Source of the DNA: Anaerobiospirillum succiniciproducens DSM 6400
Lineage (GTDB): Bacteria; Pseudomonadota; Gammaproteobacteria; Enterobacterales; Succinivibrionaceae
NCBI RefSeq assembly: GCF_000482845.1
Contig: NZ_AXWV01000014.1
Coordinates: forward strand, 28,108 to 92,107
Length of the DNA: 64,000 bases
Reading direction: 5' to 3'
Below the pieces are notes generated by a model, which saw only the letters and a list, made by a program, of their open reading frames with translations, did not search any database and was not told the origin of the DNA. This document shows positions 27,200-37,247 of this stretch, piece after piece. How positions within the stretch are numbered: position 1 is the stretch's first letter; each line of letters starts with the position of its first letter. A program made the translations under genes and the position numbers.

Positions 27200-29097
27200 C
27201 ACTTAACCCCTCCATTGCGACGATCGTTAACGCACTTGACGAAAGCCTCCTCAATTGAGATGCGCTTGTTGCCTTGCAAACAGATTTCATCAGGTGTGCC
27301 TAAGATTAAGATCTTGCCCTGATCCTGAATCAAGAAGCGATCGCAGTACTCAGCCTCTTCCATAAAGTGAGTAGTTACAATCACCGTAGTGCCATTAGCA
27401 GCTAGCGAAGCAATCATTGACCAAAAGGCACGACGCGAGGTTGGATCAGCACCAGAGGTAGCTTCATCTAAAAATAAGATGCTCGGGCTATGGATCAGAG
27501 CACATGCCATGGATAGAGAGCGCTGAATGCCGAAAGGTAGGTTTTCAGAAATCTCATTTAAAAATGGCTCAAGCATAAAGACCTTGCTTACCGCGCTAAT
27601 ACGCTCATCTAAGATCTTGCCTTTAAGTCCATAGCTTTGCCCAAAGTAGGTTAGATTTTGCATCGCAGTGAGCTTGCGATAGAGACAAAACTTCTGTGCT
27701 ACATATCCAATGGTGGCACGTACTGAGCTTTTGGCATGTTTAAGCTCTAAGTTATTAATTAAGATGGTGCCGTGGCTAGGATTGAGCAAGGAGCAAATCA
27801 TTCTGAAAGTAGTGGTCTTGCCAGCTCCATTTGGTCCTAGTAGACCAAAGATCTCGCCTTTGTACACCTTAAAGTTCGAGTCATGTACAGCCGTAAAAGA
27901 TCCAAAGTCTTTTCTAATGCCATCCACACTAATGACTACCTCACCGTTGCCCTCAAAAGAGGTGCTTTTAATGCCTGAGGCGTCATAGCCATCCGAGTCA
28001 TGGCCATCTGCACGCAGATTAGATAAGAGTTCAGAGGCGTAGCTGCCAGTATGGCGATCATAAGTAAGATCGATATAGGCGTCCTCTAAAACCGATGGGC
28101 GCTTTAATAGCGTAAAGTTATCGGCTACTGCACTAATGGACTTATCTTGAGCTTTGGCAAAGAGAGTCTTGAGATCTTGAGTAATGCTTTGGACACTTAC
28201 ATCATTCTCAGCAAGCAGCTCAATGCGTCCCATACGAGGGCAGATGTCTTTTAGCGATGTAAGATCGCTAAGATGACACATCATATAGCGTGAGAGCTTT
28301 TGATAAGAGATGTCATCATGCAAATCAATGTAATAGCACTGATTGGCAACATCCTCACGTAATTGAGCTGCAGTACCAGCAAAGAGCAATTTGCCCTCTT
28401 TGATAAAGATCGTTAAAGAGGCTTTATCTGCCTCCTCAAGGTAGAGTGAGGAAAAGAGACAATAGCTGCCAGTATCACGGATATAATCTTCAATAATGGC
28501 CCATAGCTCGCCACGTGAGATCGGATCAACACCCACAGTAGGCTCATCTAAGAGTAACAATGCTGGTTTGGCGCTAATGGCACAGGTTAAGGCTAGCTTT
28601 TGCTTCATGCCTCCAGAGAGTGAGCCAGCTTTGTAATCTTTAAACTTGATTAAGCCTACCTTTGCAAGCAAGTCCTCTAAATAGAGATCAAGTGCAGCCT
28701 CTATATCATCGCTGCTAGTAGATTGCGGCGAGTTGGTGTGTTGACCACTTATATTGAGAAGCGATCTTGCGTCAATGTCGCGCAAGGTGGCAAAGAGCCT
28801 TAGATTAGTCATGACCGATAGATCTTCGTAAAGACCTAAGGTTTGCGACATGTAGCCGATCAACGCTCCTGATCCTTTAGGCTCAAGGTTTAATGAGCAG
28901 ATGCCCTCATCAGGCGCAATTAATCCTGCAATCATCTTGAGTAGCGTAGATTTACCTGAGCCATCTGGTCCAATTAAGGAAATCATATGATGCTCAGATC
29001 CAATCTCAAGATTAAGCGCATCGACTGCCGCAAAGGCACTACCATCTTGTTTTTTGAAGATCTTGGTCAGATCTTTTAATGACAACAGTGCACTCAT
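27199..29097 (-). CDS. ybhF: Tandem ABC transporter ATPase, YbhF-like
   Basis: A 632-residue protein with two ABC ATPase domains. First domain: Walker A GPDGSGKST, signature LSGGMKQKLAL, Walker B LLLDEPTVGVDP. Second domain (about 395-630): Walker A GPNGAGKTT, a divergent signature LPFGIQRSLSM, Walker B LFLDEATSGADP. In the first domain the Walker A Asn is replaced by Asp, and in the second LSGG is altered (PFGI), suggesting asymmetric sites as in YbhF. The start at 29097 follows AAGGAC by 7 bases; an in-frame GTG at 29103 lies too close. It powers the two permeases encoded just downstream. Confidence 0.9.
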   Translation of the reverse strand: MSALLSLKDLTKIFKKQDGSAFAAVDALNLEIGSEHHMISLIGPDGSGKSTLLKMIAGLIAPDEGICSLNLEPKGSGALIGYMSQTLGLYEDLSVMTNLRLFATLRDIDARSLLNISGQHTNSPQSTSSDDIEAALDLYLEDLLAKVGLIKFKDYKAGSLSGGMKQKLALTCAISAKPALLLLDEPTVGVDPISRGELWAIIEDYIRDTGSYCLFSSLYLEEADKASLTIFIKEGKLLFAGTAAQLREDVANQCYYIDLHDDISYQKLSRYMMCHLSDLTSLKDICPRMGRIELLAENDVSVQSITQDLKTLFAKAQDKSISAVADNFTLLKRPSVLEDAYIDLTYDRHTGSYASELLSNLRADGHDSDGYDASGIKSTSFEGNGEVVISVDGIRKDFGSFTAVHDSNFKVYKGEIFGLLGPNGAGKTTTFRMICSLLNPSHGTILINNLELKHAKSSVRATIGYVAQKFCLYRKLTAMQNLTYFGQSYGLKGKILDERISAVSKVFMLEPFLNEISENLPFGIQRSLSMACALIHSPSILFLDEATSGADPTSRRAFWSMIASLAANGTTVIVTTHFMEEAEYCDRFLIQDQGKILILGTPDEICLQGNKRISIEEAFVKCVNDRRNGGVK

Positions 29098-29312
29098 AAT
29101 CACGTCCTTTGATCTTTAACTCTAGGCAATCAGGCCATAAAGATAAGATCGTCACTAAAGATAGTGGCTTTTAGATTAATAGCCGTAGCTATAAGGATGC
29201 TGCCATGATACGTAGACCAACGCCTGATTTAGGTGGGGCGATTAATTGGATCATGGAGCTTATAGCTACGATTGAAGGTGTCACTTATCTTATAAGTGAG
29301 CTACTTTAGATC

Positions 29313-30317
29313 CTATTTGAGGGCTTTGTTGCTGTTGTCAGGAGCCTCACCTTTTAAATAGACAGTGATAGCTTGGCCAAAACGTAGCACATGCTCAGGA
29401 TCTTCAACTTCAACACTGATCTCATAGATAAGATCGGCTCTAAGATCTTCAGTCTGTACGCTTTTAGGTGTGAACATGGCTGTAGGACTGATAAAGGAAA
29501 TTTTGCCTACCATTGGAGGGCCATATGGGCGTTCTACGCTCACGGTATTACCAAGCTTAGCCAAGGTTAGCTGAGCATCAGATAGGTAAATACGGATCTT
29601 CTTAACGTTCTCATCGGTAATGGAGAAGATCGTCTCTCCAGCACCAACAAAGTCAGATAACTCATGAGTACGTGAACGGATGGTGCCGCTAAAGGGGGCG
29701 ACGATATTGCCTTGGGAGTTGATTTGGTAGTTAAGATATGAAAGTTGCTCTTTGCATGCAGTAACCTTAGAGGCTTGAGATGAGATGATCTCTTCACGAT
29801 AGCCACGCTTGTATAAAGCAAGCTGAGCTTCAGCTTCTTTTAATGTGGCTTTAGCTTCATCGTAGGCAGCCTTGGAGCTATCAAACTCTTGTTTGGAGAT
29901 GGATTTGCTCTTGAGCAATGAGGCGTTACGCTCATAAGTAATCGCAGCTAAGTTAACTGCTGCCTGGCTCTTTTGTACTGAAGCTTCAGCTGAGGCAAGC
30001 TCTTCACTGAGGTAGCCGTTTTGATACTGTGTCAAGAGTGCTTCTTCAGCTTGGCAATTGGCGTACTGAATACGTAAACGATGGTCGAGATCTTGGGCAT
30101 CAAGTGAGGCAAGGATAGCGCCTTTTTGAACCTGCTGGCCTTCATCAGCTGAAAGTTTGATGATCTTGCCTGAACGCTCAAAGGACAAGAGACTATCTTT
30201 AATGTCGACAGTACCATGTGCTTTGTATGGGTTAAGGCCTTCATGTGAAATCAGGGCATAAGCTAGAACAGCTAAGAAAGCGACAGCTGCAGCTATGATG
30301 AAAAACTTCTTGCTCAT
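29313..30317 (-). CDS. ybhG: HlyD/YbhG-type efflux adaptor
   Basis: Periplasmic adaptor of 334 residues (E. coli YbhG 332), first gene of the exporter operon. It has an N-terminal membrane anchor (KKFFIIAAAVAFLAVLAYALI) and the first lipoyl half around SFERSGKIIKLSADEGQQVQKG. A long alpha-helical hairpin rich in Ala/Glu/Lys (about 75-190) follows, then the second lipoyl half NIVAPFSGTIRSRTHE and a beta barrel. The ATG at 30317 has GGGGGTG upstream. It is separated from the ATPase gene by a 215-bp spacer, larger than the other junctions, which could hold a processing site or a second promoter. Confidence 0.9.
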   Translation of the reverse strand: MSKKFFIIAAAVAFLAVLAYALISHEGLNPYKAHGTVDIKDSLLSFERSGKIIKLSADEGQQVQKGAILASLDAQDLDHRLRIQYANCQAEEALLTQYQNGYLSEELASAEASVQKSQAAVNLAAITYERNASLLKSKSISKQEFDSSKAAYDEAKATLKEAEAQLALYKRGYREEIISSQASKVTACKEQLSYLNYQINSQGNIVAPFSGTIRSRTHELSDFVGAGETIFSITDENVKKIRIYLSDAQLTLAKLGNTVSVERPYGPPMVGKISFISPTAMFTPKSVQTEDLRADLIYEISVEVEDPEHVLRFGQAITVYLKGEAPDNSNKALK

Positions 30318-30968
30318 TGGACACCCCCAAGACAAAATCGCGATGCATGCATATGCATAAAAGATCTTGTGCCTGTATAAGGAACTGCTCTAATTAACGG
30401 TATTACTATAAGAGCAGTAGCTGATGTTTGTGAATAAACAGCACTACCAAATCCGCTTCAATAATTCTGTTCAAGCTATAAGCATCAAAGCAATAAGCAT
30501 CAAGCTTAAGCCACCCGCCATCTAGGCTTTATCGCTAAAGCTATATAGCTTGCAAAGAAGTGGCGACATGGCACGGCTTGTTTACAGTTGCTATGCAAAG
30601 AGCCATTCGACGCGCCTACAAAAGAATGCGCGGTTACGTGGATAAAGCATATGCAATTAGATGCTTATGTATCGCTAACTTTGAGGCAGCCAATGCCATA
30701 ACATCTCTCTAGAGCAAGTGGCTACGACAATGCGGTCTAAGCGCTATGTCCAATAGTACGTATTGGCTATTTAAGCGAATTTAAATAGGCTCGTACGCAC
30801 TAAAAATAGGATGCACTAAGACTCAAGCAAGACAGAATTAACGGATAACACCATCTAAGTTTAGCACCTTGTATGAATTAATGATCAGTAATCATTGTGT
30901 TTAGTTGTTTGTGCTAAAAAAATGCCTAACCATTAGTTCAAATTACTTTGTAGCTGTAGAGCAAAACT
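30318..30968. other. Spacer upstream of the exporter operon
   Basis: About 650 bp, AT-rich, no gene. The operon promoter should lie here but no hexamer pair stands out and no regulator gene is adjacent. Confidence 0.35.
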
Positions 30969-31005
30969 AAAAAAGGCCTTTGCTAGCTAAAGTCAAAGGC
31001 CTTTT
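30969..31005. terminator. Bidirectional-type terminator after uspE paralogue 1
   Basis: AAAAGGCCTTTG and CAAAGGCCTTTT form a 12-bp perfect stem. On the minus strand the stem runs into six or more T, 80 bp after the uspE stop codon. Confidence 0.85.
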
Positions 31006-31085
31006 GAAATGGATAAATGGACTAATGGAAATCTTAACAATTAGTGATTAACTGCGCTCTCGCACTTACACCTGCATAGGAGCAC

Positions 31086-32045
31086 TTATTCCTGTGTATG
31101 AGCACTAGCAGCATCTGAGTTAACTGTGGTGGTATTGAGTACGTACAGATCGGCATTGATGTAATCTACGATCTCCTCGCAAGTATTGCCGATAAGTGCA
31201 GCCTTAACACCGGAACGACCATGAGAGCCAATATAAACGGTAGCAGCATTCAGTCGCTTGCACAGCTTTGGCAGAACGTCATCTGGCATACCCTCTGCGA
31301 TATGGCAGTTCTCCTCAGGGATATTATGTTTTTTAGCAAAGTCTAAAATGCGCTTCTTGTGTTCGGCTAAGACGCTTTCAGCATAAAGCTCAGGAGCATA
31401 GTTAGGTACTTCGAGCATTACTGTAGGCAGTACCACAGGGGCACTGTTTACAATGTGAATTGGTGCCTTAGTAATGGTTGAAAGTGCCTGAGCCTCACGT
31501 AAGAGCAGTACATTGAGGATCTGTTTTTCGTTAGACGTAAAATCAACTGCAATAACGATTGAGCTTTTCTCTGACCACTCGTGTTCTTTTGCAATGATGA
31601 CCGGAATGTTGGCGTGACGGAGCAAGTTCCAATCATGTGGAGTAAAGATGATTGAATCAAGGATGCCATGATGATTTGCGCCCTTGATAATCAAGTCATA
31701 ATTACCACTGTTAGCCTCAACGAGCATGCCCTCTGAAACATCACGTGTCCACTTGACAAGAGTCTTAATGCGAGAGGCAACATCGGCGCTCTCGTGATGT
31801 TTTTCAAGAACAGACTTCACGATGCTATCGAGTTCTATTTTGGTAACTTCCTCGACGTCATGATGTGTGGTTATTTCGCTCTTCTTGCCAATAAATGGCA
31901 CATCGTTGGAGAAGTCGTAGATAAGACGCAGTGCTGTGATGGTGACTCTAGGATTGTAGTGAATAATCTCTATAGCTCTCTCAAGAGCAAGCTGGCGGTC
32001 TTTCTTAGGCTCTATGATGACCAGGATGTTGTTGTACTGTCTCAT
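31086..32045 (-). CDS. uspE: Universal stress protein E, paralogue 1
   Basis: Cytoplasmic protein of 319 residues (E. coli UspE 316) built from two Usp domains. It begins MRQYNNILVIIEPKKDRQLALERA, and the second domain begins near SSIVIAVDFTSNEKQ. The C-terminal domain holds GSHGRSGVKAALIGNTCEEIV, a glycine-rich segment related to ATP-binding Usp motifs. The ATG at 32045 has AAGGAG seven bases upstream; an in-frame codon at 32132 is less likely. It stands alone with a strong terminator. A second, diverged paralogue lies at 45.2 kb. Confidence 0.9.
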   Translation of the reverse strand: MRQYNNILVIIEPKKDRQLALERAIEIIHYNPRVTITALRLIYDFSNDVPFIGKKSEITTHHDVEEVTKIELDSIVKSVLEKHHESADVASRIKTLVKWTRDVSEGMLVEANSGNYDLIIKGANHHGILDSIIFTPHDWNLLRHANIPVIIAKEHEWSEKSSIVIAVDFTSNEKQILNVLLLREAQALSTITKAPIHIVNSAPVVLPTVMLEVPNYAPELYAESVLAEHKKRILDFAKKHNIPEENCHIAEGMPDDVLPKLCKRLNAATVYIGSHGRSGVKAALIGNTCEEIVDYINADLYVLNTTTVNSDAASAHTQE

Positions 32046-32412
32046 AGCTTTCTCCTTAATGGTGCGGAGGGATGATAAAGTGCATGACGGACATTGCTGA
32101 CCATTGACCCTAAGCCGCAACATCTGATGCAAAGCGACACCATAGTCTTATATTATGACAACAAAAGGTCTTGGGCGGATTTTCCTCTAAGAGCATGTTG
32201 TAATTTGTGATATAGAACTAAAAAAGCTTTGCGCTTTAACAAATATGGCGCTCAATTGCCCTCAAAAAATCTTAGCTTACGGCTATACCAAGTTGAGCTA
32301 CAGCTAAGATACAGCGCCGCAGCAATGTATATGTGGAATGTACCTTTAGTTCTCTTTTGACTAACAAAGAGACTGTATGCAGATACAAGTCTTTTAGTGG
32401 GATATAAAAATA

Positions 32413-32444
32413 AAGCCCTGCAAGATACTTAATCTGCAGGGCTT
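32413..32444 (-). terminator. Terminator of murJ
   Basis: AAGCCCTGCA and TGCAGGGCTT pair around a 12-nt loop. On the minus strand the stem is followed by TATTTTTAT. It lies 85 bp after the murJ stop codon. Confidence 0.75.
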
Positions 32445-32528
32445 ATCTATTAGTGAGCTTAGAACACTTGAAGTAAGGCGCGATTAGCTCATATAAATTG
32501 TTAAGTGCTCTTGTTTAAAAGTAGTTGA

Positions 32529-34097
32529 CTACATCTTGATATGACGTGGACGAATACCAAAGATCAAGCAGCAGCTAGCAAAGACCACCGCACCGCCTAA
32601 GATAAGGCCGCTTAAGTAGAGCACAGACATAAGAGTAGTCATTTGTGTCCACTCATTAAACTCAGGTGATACGTAGCGTACTGATACCGCCATGATTATG
32701 CCAGCTGTAACTGCTTTTAAAATAAAGAATATGGTGGTCTTAGATACACGGTAAATGTTGCGCTTGTACAGCAGATATAAAAGTTGACCTGCATTAACAA
32801 AAGCAGCTAAGGCTGTTGAGAGAGCTAAACCAACGTAATCTAAAGGCCAGACTAAGATTAGATTGAAGACAATGTTAGCTGCAATGGCTACTACAGAGCA
32901 TCTCACTGGAGTCTTAGTGTCTTGAATAGCTGCAAAGCCCTGAACTAACACACGTACTAACATGATGGCGCATAGGCCAGAGACGGATGCTAATAAAGAC
33001 TGTGAGCTCAAAAATACGTGCTCTTCAGTGAAGGCACCACGCATGAAGATCACGCGCAAGATAGGCTCACGAAGCGCAATGATACCCAAAGCTGATGGGA
33101 TGCCTAACAGCAGCACGAGACGCACGCCCCAATCTAAAGTCTTTTCGTAAGTTTCATGCTGAGTTTTAATGTCAGCGCGAGACAGGGCAGGCAGAATCAC
33201 AGTGGAAATAGCAACTGCAAAGATACCGATTGGAAACTCTAAAAGACGGTCAGAGTAGTACAGGTATGAAATTGAGCCAGTAGCTAAGAACGATGCAAGT
33301 ACAGTATTAACCAAAAGATTCAGCTGACTTGCAGATACGCCAAATAAAGCTGGGATCATCAAGGTACGAATACGAACTACACCAGGATGGTGCCAATCCC
33401 ACTTAGGCACAACGAGCAAGCCTAACTTATAGACAAAAGGTAATTGGAATACAAGCTGTACCACGCCGCCTACAACCATACCAATGGCCAAGATCTCATT
33501 AGGATCTTCAAATTTAGGAGCAACAAAATAGGCCGTAGCAATCATCACAATGTTAAGCAAGCATGGAGTGATTGCAGGAATGGCAAAGCTGCCATGTACA
33601 TTCAGTACAGAGCTGCACAATGCAGTTAAGGTAATAAAGAAGAGATATGGGAAGGTAATTTCAAGCAAATAACTGGCTTGAGTAAATTTAGCCGCATCTG
33701 GCTCATTGTTTAAGTAAGCCTCAAACCAGCCCCAACCAAAAATGGCAGTCACCACAGGAGAGGCGAGCATGCCAATTAAGGATATACAAAAGACAATGAG
33801 GCCTAAGGTTCCGGCCGCTTTGGAGATTAAGTCCTTTAATTCAGATGCGCTTTGTTCCTTACTAGTTTTTGTAAGTACAGGGACAAAAGACTGAGCAAAG
33901 GCTCCCTCTGCAAACAAACGGCGGAAGAAGTTAGGAATACGGTTAGCAAAGAAGAATACGTCCGCAGTAAGACCGGCACCCAAGAGTTGAGCAACGGCAA
34001 TATCACGGACCATTCCAAGGATACGAGACAGGAAAGTGGCAGCAGCAGTAACCACTCCTGAGCGCAAAAGGCGCGATTTTTTCACTACAGCAGTCAT
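32529..34097 (-). CDS. murJ: Lipid II flippase
   Basis: Inner-membrane MOP-family protein (522 residues, E. coli 511) that moves lipid II across the membrane for peptidoglycan synthesis. The N-terminal signature is clear: ATFLSRILGMVRDIAVAQLLGAG and RIPNFFRRLFAEGAFAQSFVPVL, including the arginine-rich central-cavity residues. About fourteen hydrophobic helices follow. Start ATG 34097 (MTAVVKKSRLLRSG) is chosen by alignment; an in-frame TTG at 34127 would add ten residues. It is monocistronic. The region between its start and zupT holds a 45-bp duplication. Confidence 0.95.
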   Translation of the reverse strand: MTAVVKKSRLLRSGVVTAAATFLSRILGMVRDIAVAQLLGAGLTADVFFFANRIPNFFRRLFAEGAFAQSFVPVLTKTSKEQSASELKDLISKAAGTLGLIVFCISLIGMLASPVVTAIFGWGWFEAYLNNEPDAAKFTQASYLLEITFPYLFFITLTALCSSVLNVHGSFAIPAITPCLLNIVMIATAYFVAPKFEDPNEILAIGMVVGGVVQLVFQLPFVYKLGLLVVPKWDWHHPGVVRIRTLMIPALFGVSASQLNLLVNTVLASFLATGSISYLYYSDRLLEFPIGIFAVAISTVILPALSRADIKTQHETYEKTLDWGVRLVLLLGIPSALGIIALREPILRVIFMRGAFTEEHVFLSSQSLLASVSGLCAIMLVRVLVQGFAAIQDTKTPVRCSVVAIAANIVFNLILVWPLDYVGLALSTALAAFVNAGQLLYLLYKRNIYRVSKTTIFFILKAVTAGIIMAVSVRYVSPEFNEWTQMTTLMSVLYLSGLILGGAVVFASCCLIFGIRPRHIKM

Positions 34098-34164
34098 AGG
34101 CAGTGATTGTACTCGCAATGAGTACAAAATCGCTATCTGCTTTCAAACAATGCAAATTTATTAA

Positions 34165-34266
34165 CCAATGGCAGCGCCCAAAGAGCCCTGCCAAAAAGCT
34201 ACGGCTTAGCCAATGGCAGTGCCACAAGAGCCGAGCTATCAAAGCTGTGGCTTAGCCAAGGGCGGT
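34165..34266. repeat. Tandem duplication, period 45 bp, overlapping the end of zupT
   Basis: CCAATGGCAGNGCC recurs at 34165 and 34210 and as a partial CCAAGGGCGGT at 34256. Each full unit ends GGCTTAG. The second unit contains the zupT stop codon (34252-34254), and the partial third unit is zupT coding sequence, so the repeat appears to have grown outwards from the gene end. Confidence 0.8.
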
Positions 34267-35040
34267 ATCTAACACCATCATGACGACAAAGCCGGTCATT
34301 ACGGCGATAGTTCCAAGATCTGAGTGCTCGCCTAGTTTGGCCTCAGGGATAAGCTCTTCTACCACTACATAAATCATGGCACCGGCAGCAAATGATAAAA
34401 GCCATGGCATGACAGGAATAAAGTAGGCGGCTAAGGAGACCACGATGATAGCTGCAATTGGCTCTACGATAGCCGACATCGATCCGAACACAAAAGCTTT
34501 GAATCTGCTCATGCCGCAGGCATTAAGTGGTAAGGATAGAGCAGTACCCTCTGGAAAGTTTTGCAAGCCCATACCGATAGTAAGTGCAATGGCTCCAGAG
34601 TAGGCCTCAGGCTCGCCAACAGCAGCTGCAGCAGCAAAGGCGATACCTACGGCCATACCTTCTGGAATGTTGTGCAGAGTTACAGCTAAAAAGAGTAGCT
34701 GATTACGACCAAGCCGTGTGTGAGGTCCTTCTGTTTCAGTTGAGCTAAGGTGCATGTGAGGCAAAATCTTATCCATTACACTTAAAAAGATGGCACCAAG
34801 TACAAAGCCTCCTGCAACAGGGAGTACAGGAGAAGCACCACTTTTTTCTACTTGCTCAATTGCAGGTGCAAGTAATGACCACATGGATGCTGAAATCATA
34901 ATGCCGGCAGCAAAACCTAAGGAGAGCTTAGTAAAAAGATCTGAAGGCATTTTCTTAGTAAAGAACACCACGGCTGCACCCAAGGCAGTCATGCCGAAAG
35001 TAAAGAGGGTAGCCAGTGTTGTATGCACTAATGCATCCAT
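34252..35040 (-). CDS. zupT: ZIP-family metal (zinc) transporter, ZupT/GufA type
   Basis: Inner-membrane divalent-metal importer of 262 residues with about eight helices. The metal-binding helix motifs HNIPEGMAVG and NFPEGTALS are intact and diagnostic for the ZIP family. A His-containing loop (ILPHMHLSS) lies between helices 3 and 4. Start ATG 35040 has AAGGATG upstream. Substrate preference (zinc, iron, manganese) is not readable. No zinc regulator gene is adjacent. Confidence 0.88.
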   Translation of the reverse strand: MDALVHTTLATLFTFGMTALGAAVVFFTKKMPSDLFTKLSLGFAAGIMISASMWSLLAPAIEQVEKSGASPVLPVAGGFVLGAIFLSVMDKILPHMHLSSTETEGPHTRLGRNQLLFLAVTLHNIPEGMAVGIAFAAAAAVGEPEAYSGAIALTIGMGLQNFPEGTALSLPLNACGMSRFKAFVFGSMSAIVEPIAAIIVVSLAAYFIPVMPWLLSFAAGAMIYVVVEELIPEAKLGEHSDLGTIAVMTGFVVMMVLDTALG

Positions 35041-35752
35041 GAATTACATCCTTAGTTTGATGAGCGGGCGTCGATATACACTTTTAAGCAGCTAAGCTGT
35101 TGAGAAGCTGAATCTTAATTAGCTGTTAACCATAACTACATAGAGCGCCTTTAAAATCTTTTATGTAGCTCAATTTATTTCCAAGCTCCTTATTAAAGAA
35201 AGTATCTTTAGTTGTGAGCTTTTATGAACTGCCTGAGGTAAAAACATAAGTGTAAGTTTAAAGGTGTTTTGGTTAGCTATAGCTAACTTAGTATTCATAG
35301 TACACGATTTTCCCTTAGGTGCAAGAGGTGCGTTTCTCATTTGAGAAATGAGATTAACTTAGGCTAACAATGGCGTATGTACAAGCTTTGTCAGCTTAGT
35401 TTGATAGCTTATAAGCCCGTTAAGAACTGATAACATCTAGTCTCTTTGAGTGTTTGTGATGTAATTTATCAAGTGATGTCTATTTGCATATTTCAGCTCT
35501 ATAATGAGCTCATTCAAGTTTCAGACACAAAAAAGTCTCTAAGCACACAATAATGTGCTACATTGATTTAGATCCATTCGGATCTAATCAAACAGATTTC
35601 ATGATTTAGTTTAGCCAAGGATCAAATCCAGTCTGGGAACAAGTCAGACAAGCTAAATAAATCATTAACCGGTTTGGTTTTTATCTTCATAAGCATGCTA
35701 GCTAATTTCTTATCAATTGATAAAGCTAGTTTGCTTCAATAGGAGTATCAAG
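35041..35752 (+). other. Divergent spacer between zupT and ahpC
   Basis: About 710 bp with no gene. A perfect TATAAT occurs at 35500-35505 on the plus strand, a possible ahpC -10, but no matching -35 is at normal distance, so an activator-dependent promoter is possible. I could not place an OxyR site confidently. Confidence 0.35.
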
Positions 35753-36316
35753 ATGTCATTCATCAACAAGGAAGTTGGCGACTTTTCAGTTCAGGCCTTC
35801 CAGAACAACGATTTCCACACCGTTACCAAGGCTGACTTATTAGGCAAGTGGTCTGTATTATTCTTCTACCCAGCTGACTTCACTTTCGTTTGCCCAACTG
35901 AGTTAGAAGACTTAGGCAACAAGTACGAAGAGTTCAAGAAGATCGGTTGCGAAGTTTACGGTGTATCTTGTGACTCTCACTTCGTTCACAAGGCATGGGC
36001 TGACACTTCCAAGACCATCAAGGCTCTGAAATACCCATTACTGGCTGACCCAACCCACGTTTTAGCCAAGATGTTTGATGTTTACATCGAGGAAGCTGGT
36101 TTATCTGAGCGCGGCACCTTCATCATCAACCCAGAAGGCAAGGTTGTTGGCTACGAAGTTATCGCTGGCAACGTAGGCCGTAACGCTGACGAGTTATTCC
36201 GTCGCGTTCAGGCTTTACAGTTCGTTGCTGAGCACGGCGACCAGGTTTGCCCAGCTAAGTGGCAGCCAGGTGCAGAGACCTTAAAGCCATCTGTTGACTT
36301 AATCGGCGCTCTGTAA
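35753..36316 (+). CDS. ahpC: Alkyl hydroperoxide reductase subunit C (2-Cys peroxiredoxin)
   Basis: Reduces hydrogen peroxide and organic hydroperoxides. The product has 187 residues, same as E. coli AhpC. It begins MSFINKEVGDFSVQAF, so the ATG at 35753 with TAGGAG upstream is preferred over the in-frame codon at 35717. The peroxidatic Cys is in FYPADFTFVCPTELED (about residue 47) and the resolving Cys in GDQVCPAKW (about 165). A possible reductase partner is encoded 930 bp downstream. A terminator directly follows, so the two are not one transcript. Confidence 0.97.
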   Translation: MSFINKEVGDFSVQAFQNNDFHTVTKADLLGKWSVLFFYPADFTFVCPTELEDLGNKYEEFKKIGCEVYGVSCDSHFVHKAWADTSKTIKALKYPLLADPTHVLAKMFDVYIEEAGLSERGTFIINPEGKVVGYEVIAGNVGRNADELFRRVQALQFVAEHGDQVCPAKWQPGAETLKPSVDLIGAL

Positions 36317-36378
36317 TTCACTCCTACGCACTCGCGTAGTAGCTGAATAAAGAATTAGCAAGTTTACTTGCTCCAAGG

Positions 36379-36403
36379 AAGCCTCCATTTTGGAGGCTTT
36401 CTT
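36379..36403 (+). terminator. Intrinsic terminator of ahpC
   Basis: AAGCCTCC and GGAGGCTT pair around a 5-nt loop and are followed by TCTTGTTTTT, 60 bp after the stop codon. Confidence 0.75.
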
Positions 36404-37247
36404 GTTTTTGCTTGATGCGCAAGAATATGCAGGCCAGTATGCAAAAGCATATGCAAAAGCATCTAAAAGTCCATGTGGACACTCCCGCCTAAAAGCGCTG
36501 TGCTCTAACAACACCACTTCTAACAGCACCGCTCTAGCACCACCCCTTACCAAAGTATCCGCTCTTAGCAACAACACATCTTATTTTGCAGCAATTGATT
36601 GCTTGTAGCATTGCTGCGTGCACATTCAAATTTTTAACAAAGTGTCTATTAGGTTTGAAGTAAACGACCTAGCACATTTGTTTCGTGGACTTATTCTTAC
36701 AATAGCACGTTACTCTGTGATAAGTTTATTAGATTACTTTTGAGTTTATGAAGATAAATGCCTTAAATAGGCTAATTATAAGTAATTGTTAGCATATGAT
36801 AACTTGTATACAAGTGATACTAAATATTGCTCAAAAGCATAGATGATGTGCTATGATTTCTTTTGTATTACACAATGTAAATGTAAACAACAGTTGAGTT
36901 TTTCCTGTTGTTAAATTCTGTCCAAATTGATTGGCAATTTTATGAGATCGCTATGATGAATTAAGCTCTGGCGATCTTAGCAGTTAACAGCAGCTGCACT
37001 AAAAGGCAGTCTTATAAGACGACAAACGTTTAAGATCTGAAGGCAAATTGCGTTTGTAAGTGAACGTCGACCTAAGGCGATGAGAATAAACTTAGCTTAG
37101 GTTTATGACTGCTTTAATGATGCTGTACCGAATTATTAACCTTCTAAATGGAGCAGATGTTGCCCCTTGTTATGACTGAGTAATCGTCTTACCTTTTATG
37201 AAGATCATTATCTTTATAAGAGGTGCAAGTGGTGACGCAGTTTGTAT
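36404..37247 (+). other. Spacer between ahpC and the AhpF-like gene
   Basis: No gene. A hexamer-like duplication (TATGCAAAAGCA twice near 36438) and a hairpin AACAACAG/CTGTTGTT (36886-36912, 11-nt loop) are present. The latter could be a leader structure of the downstream reductase gene, 335 bp away. Confidence 0.35.

Noticed and set aside
36299..36608. Overlapping open frames on both strands after ahpC
   Set aside because: They cover the ahpC terminator and lack ribosome-binding sites.
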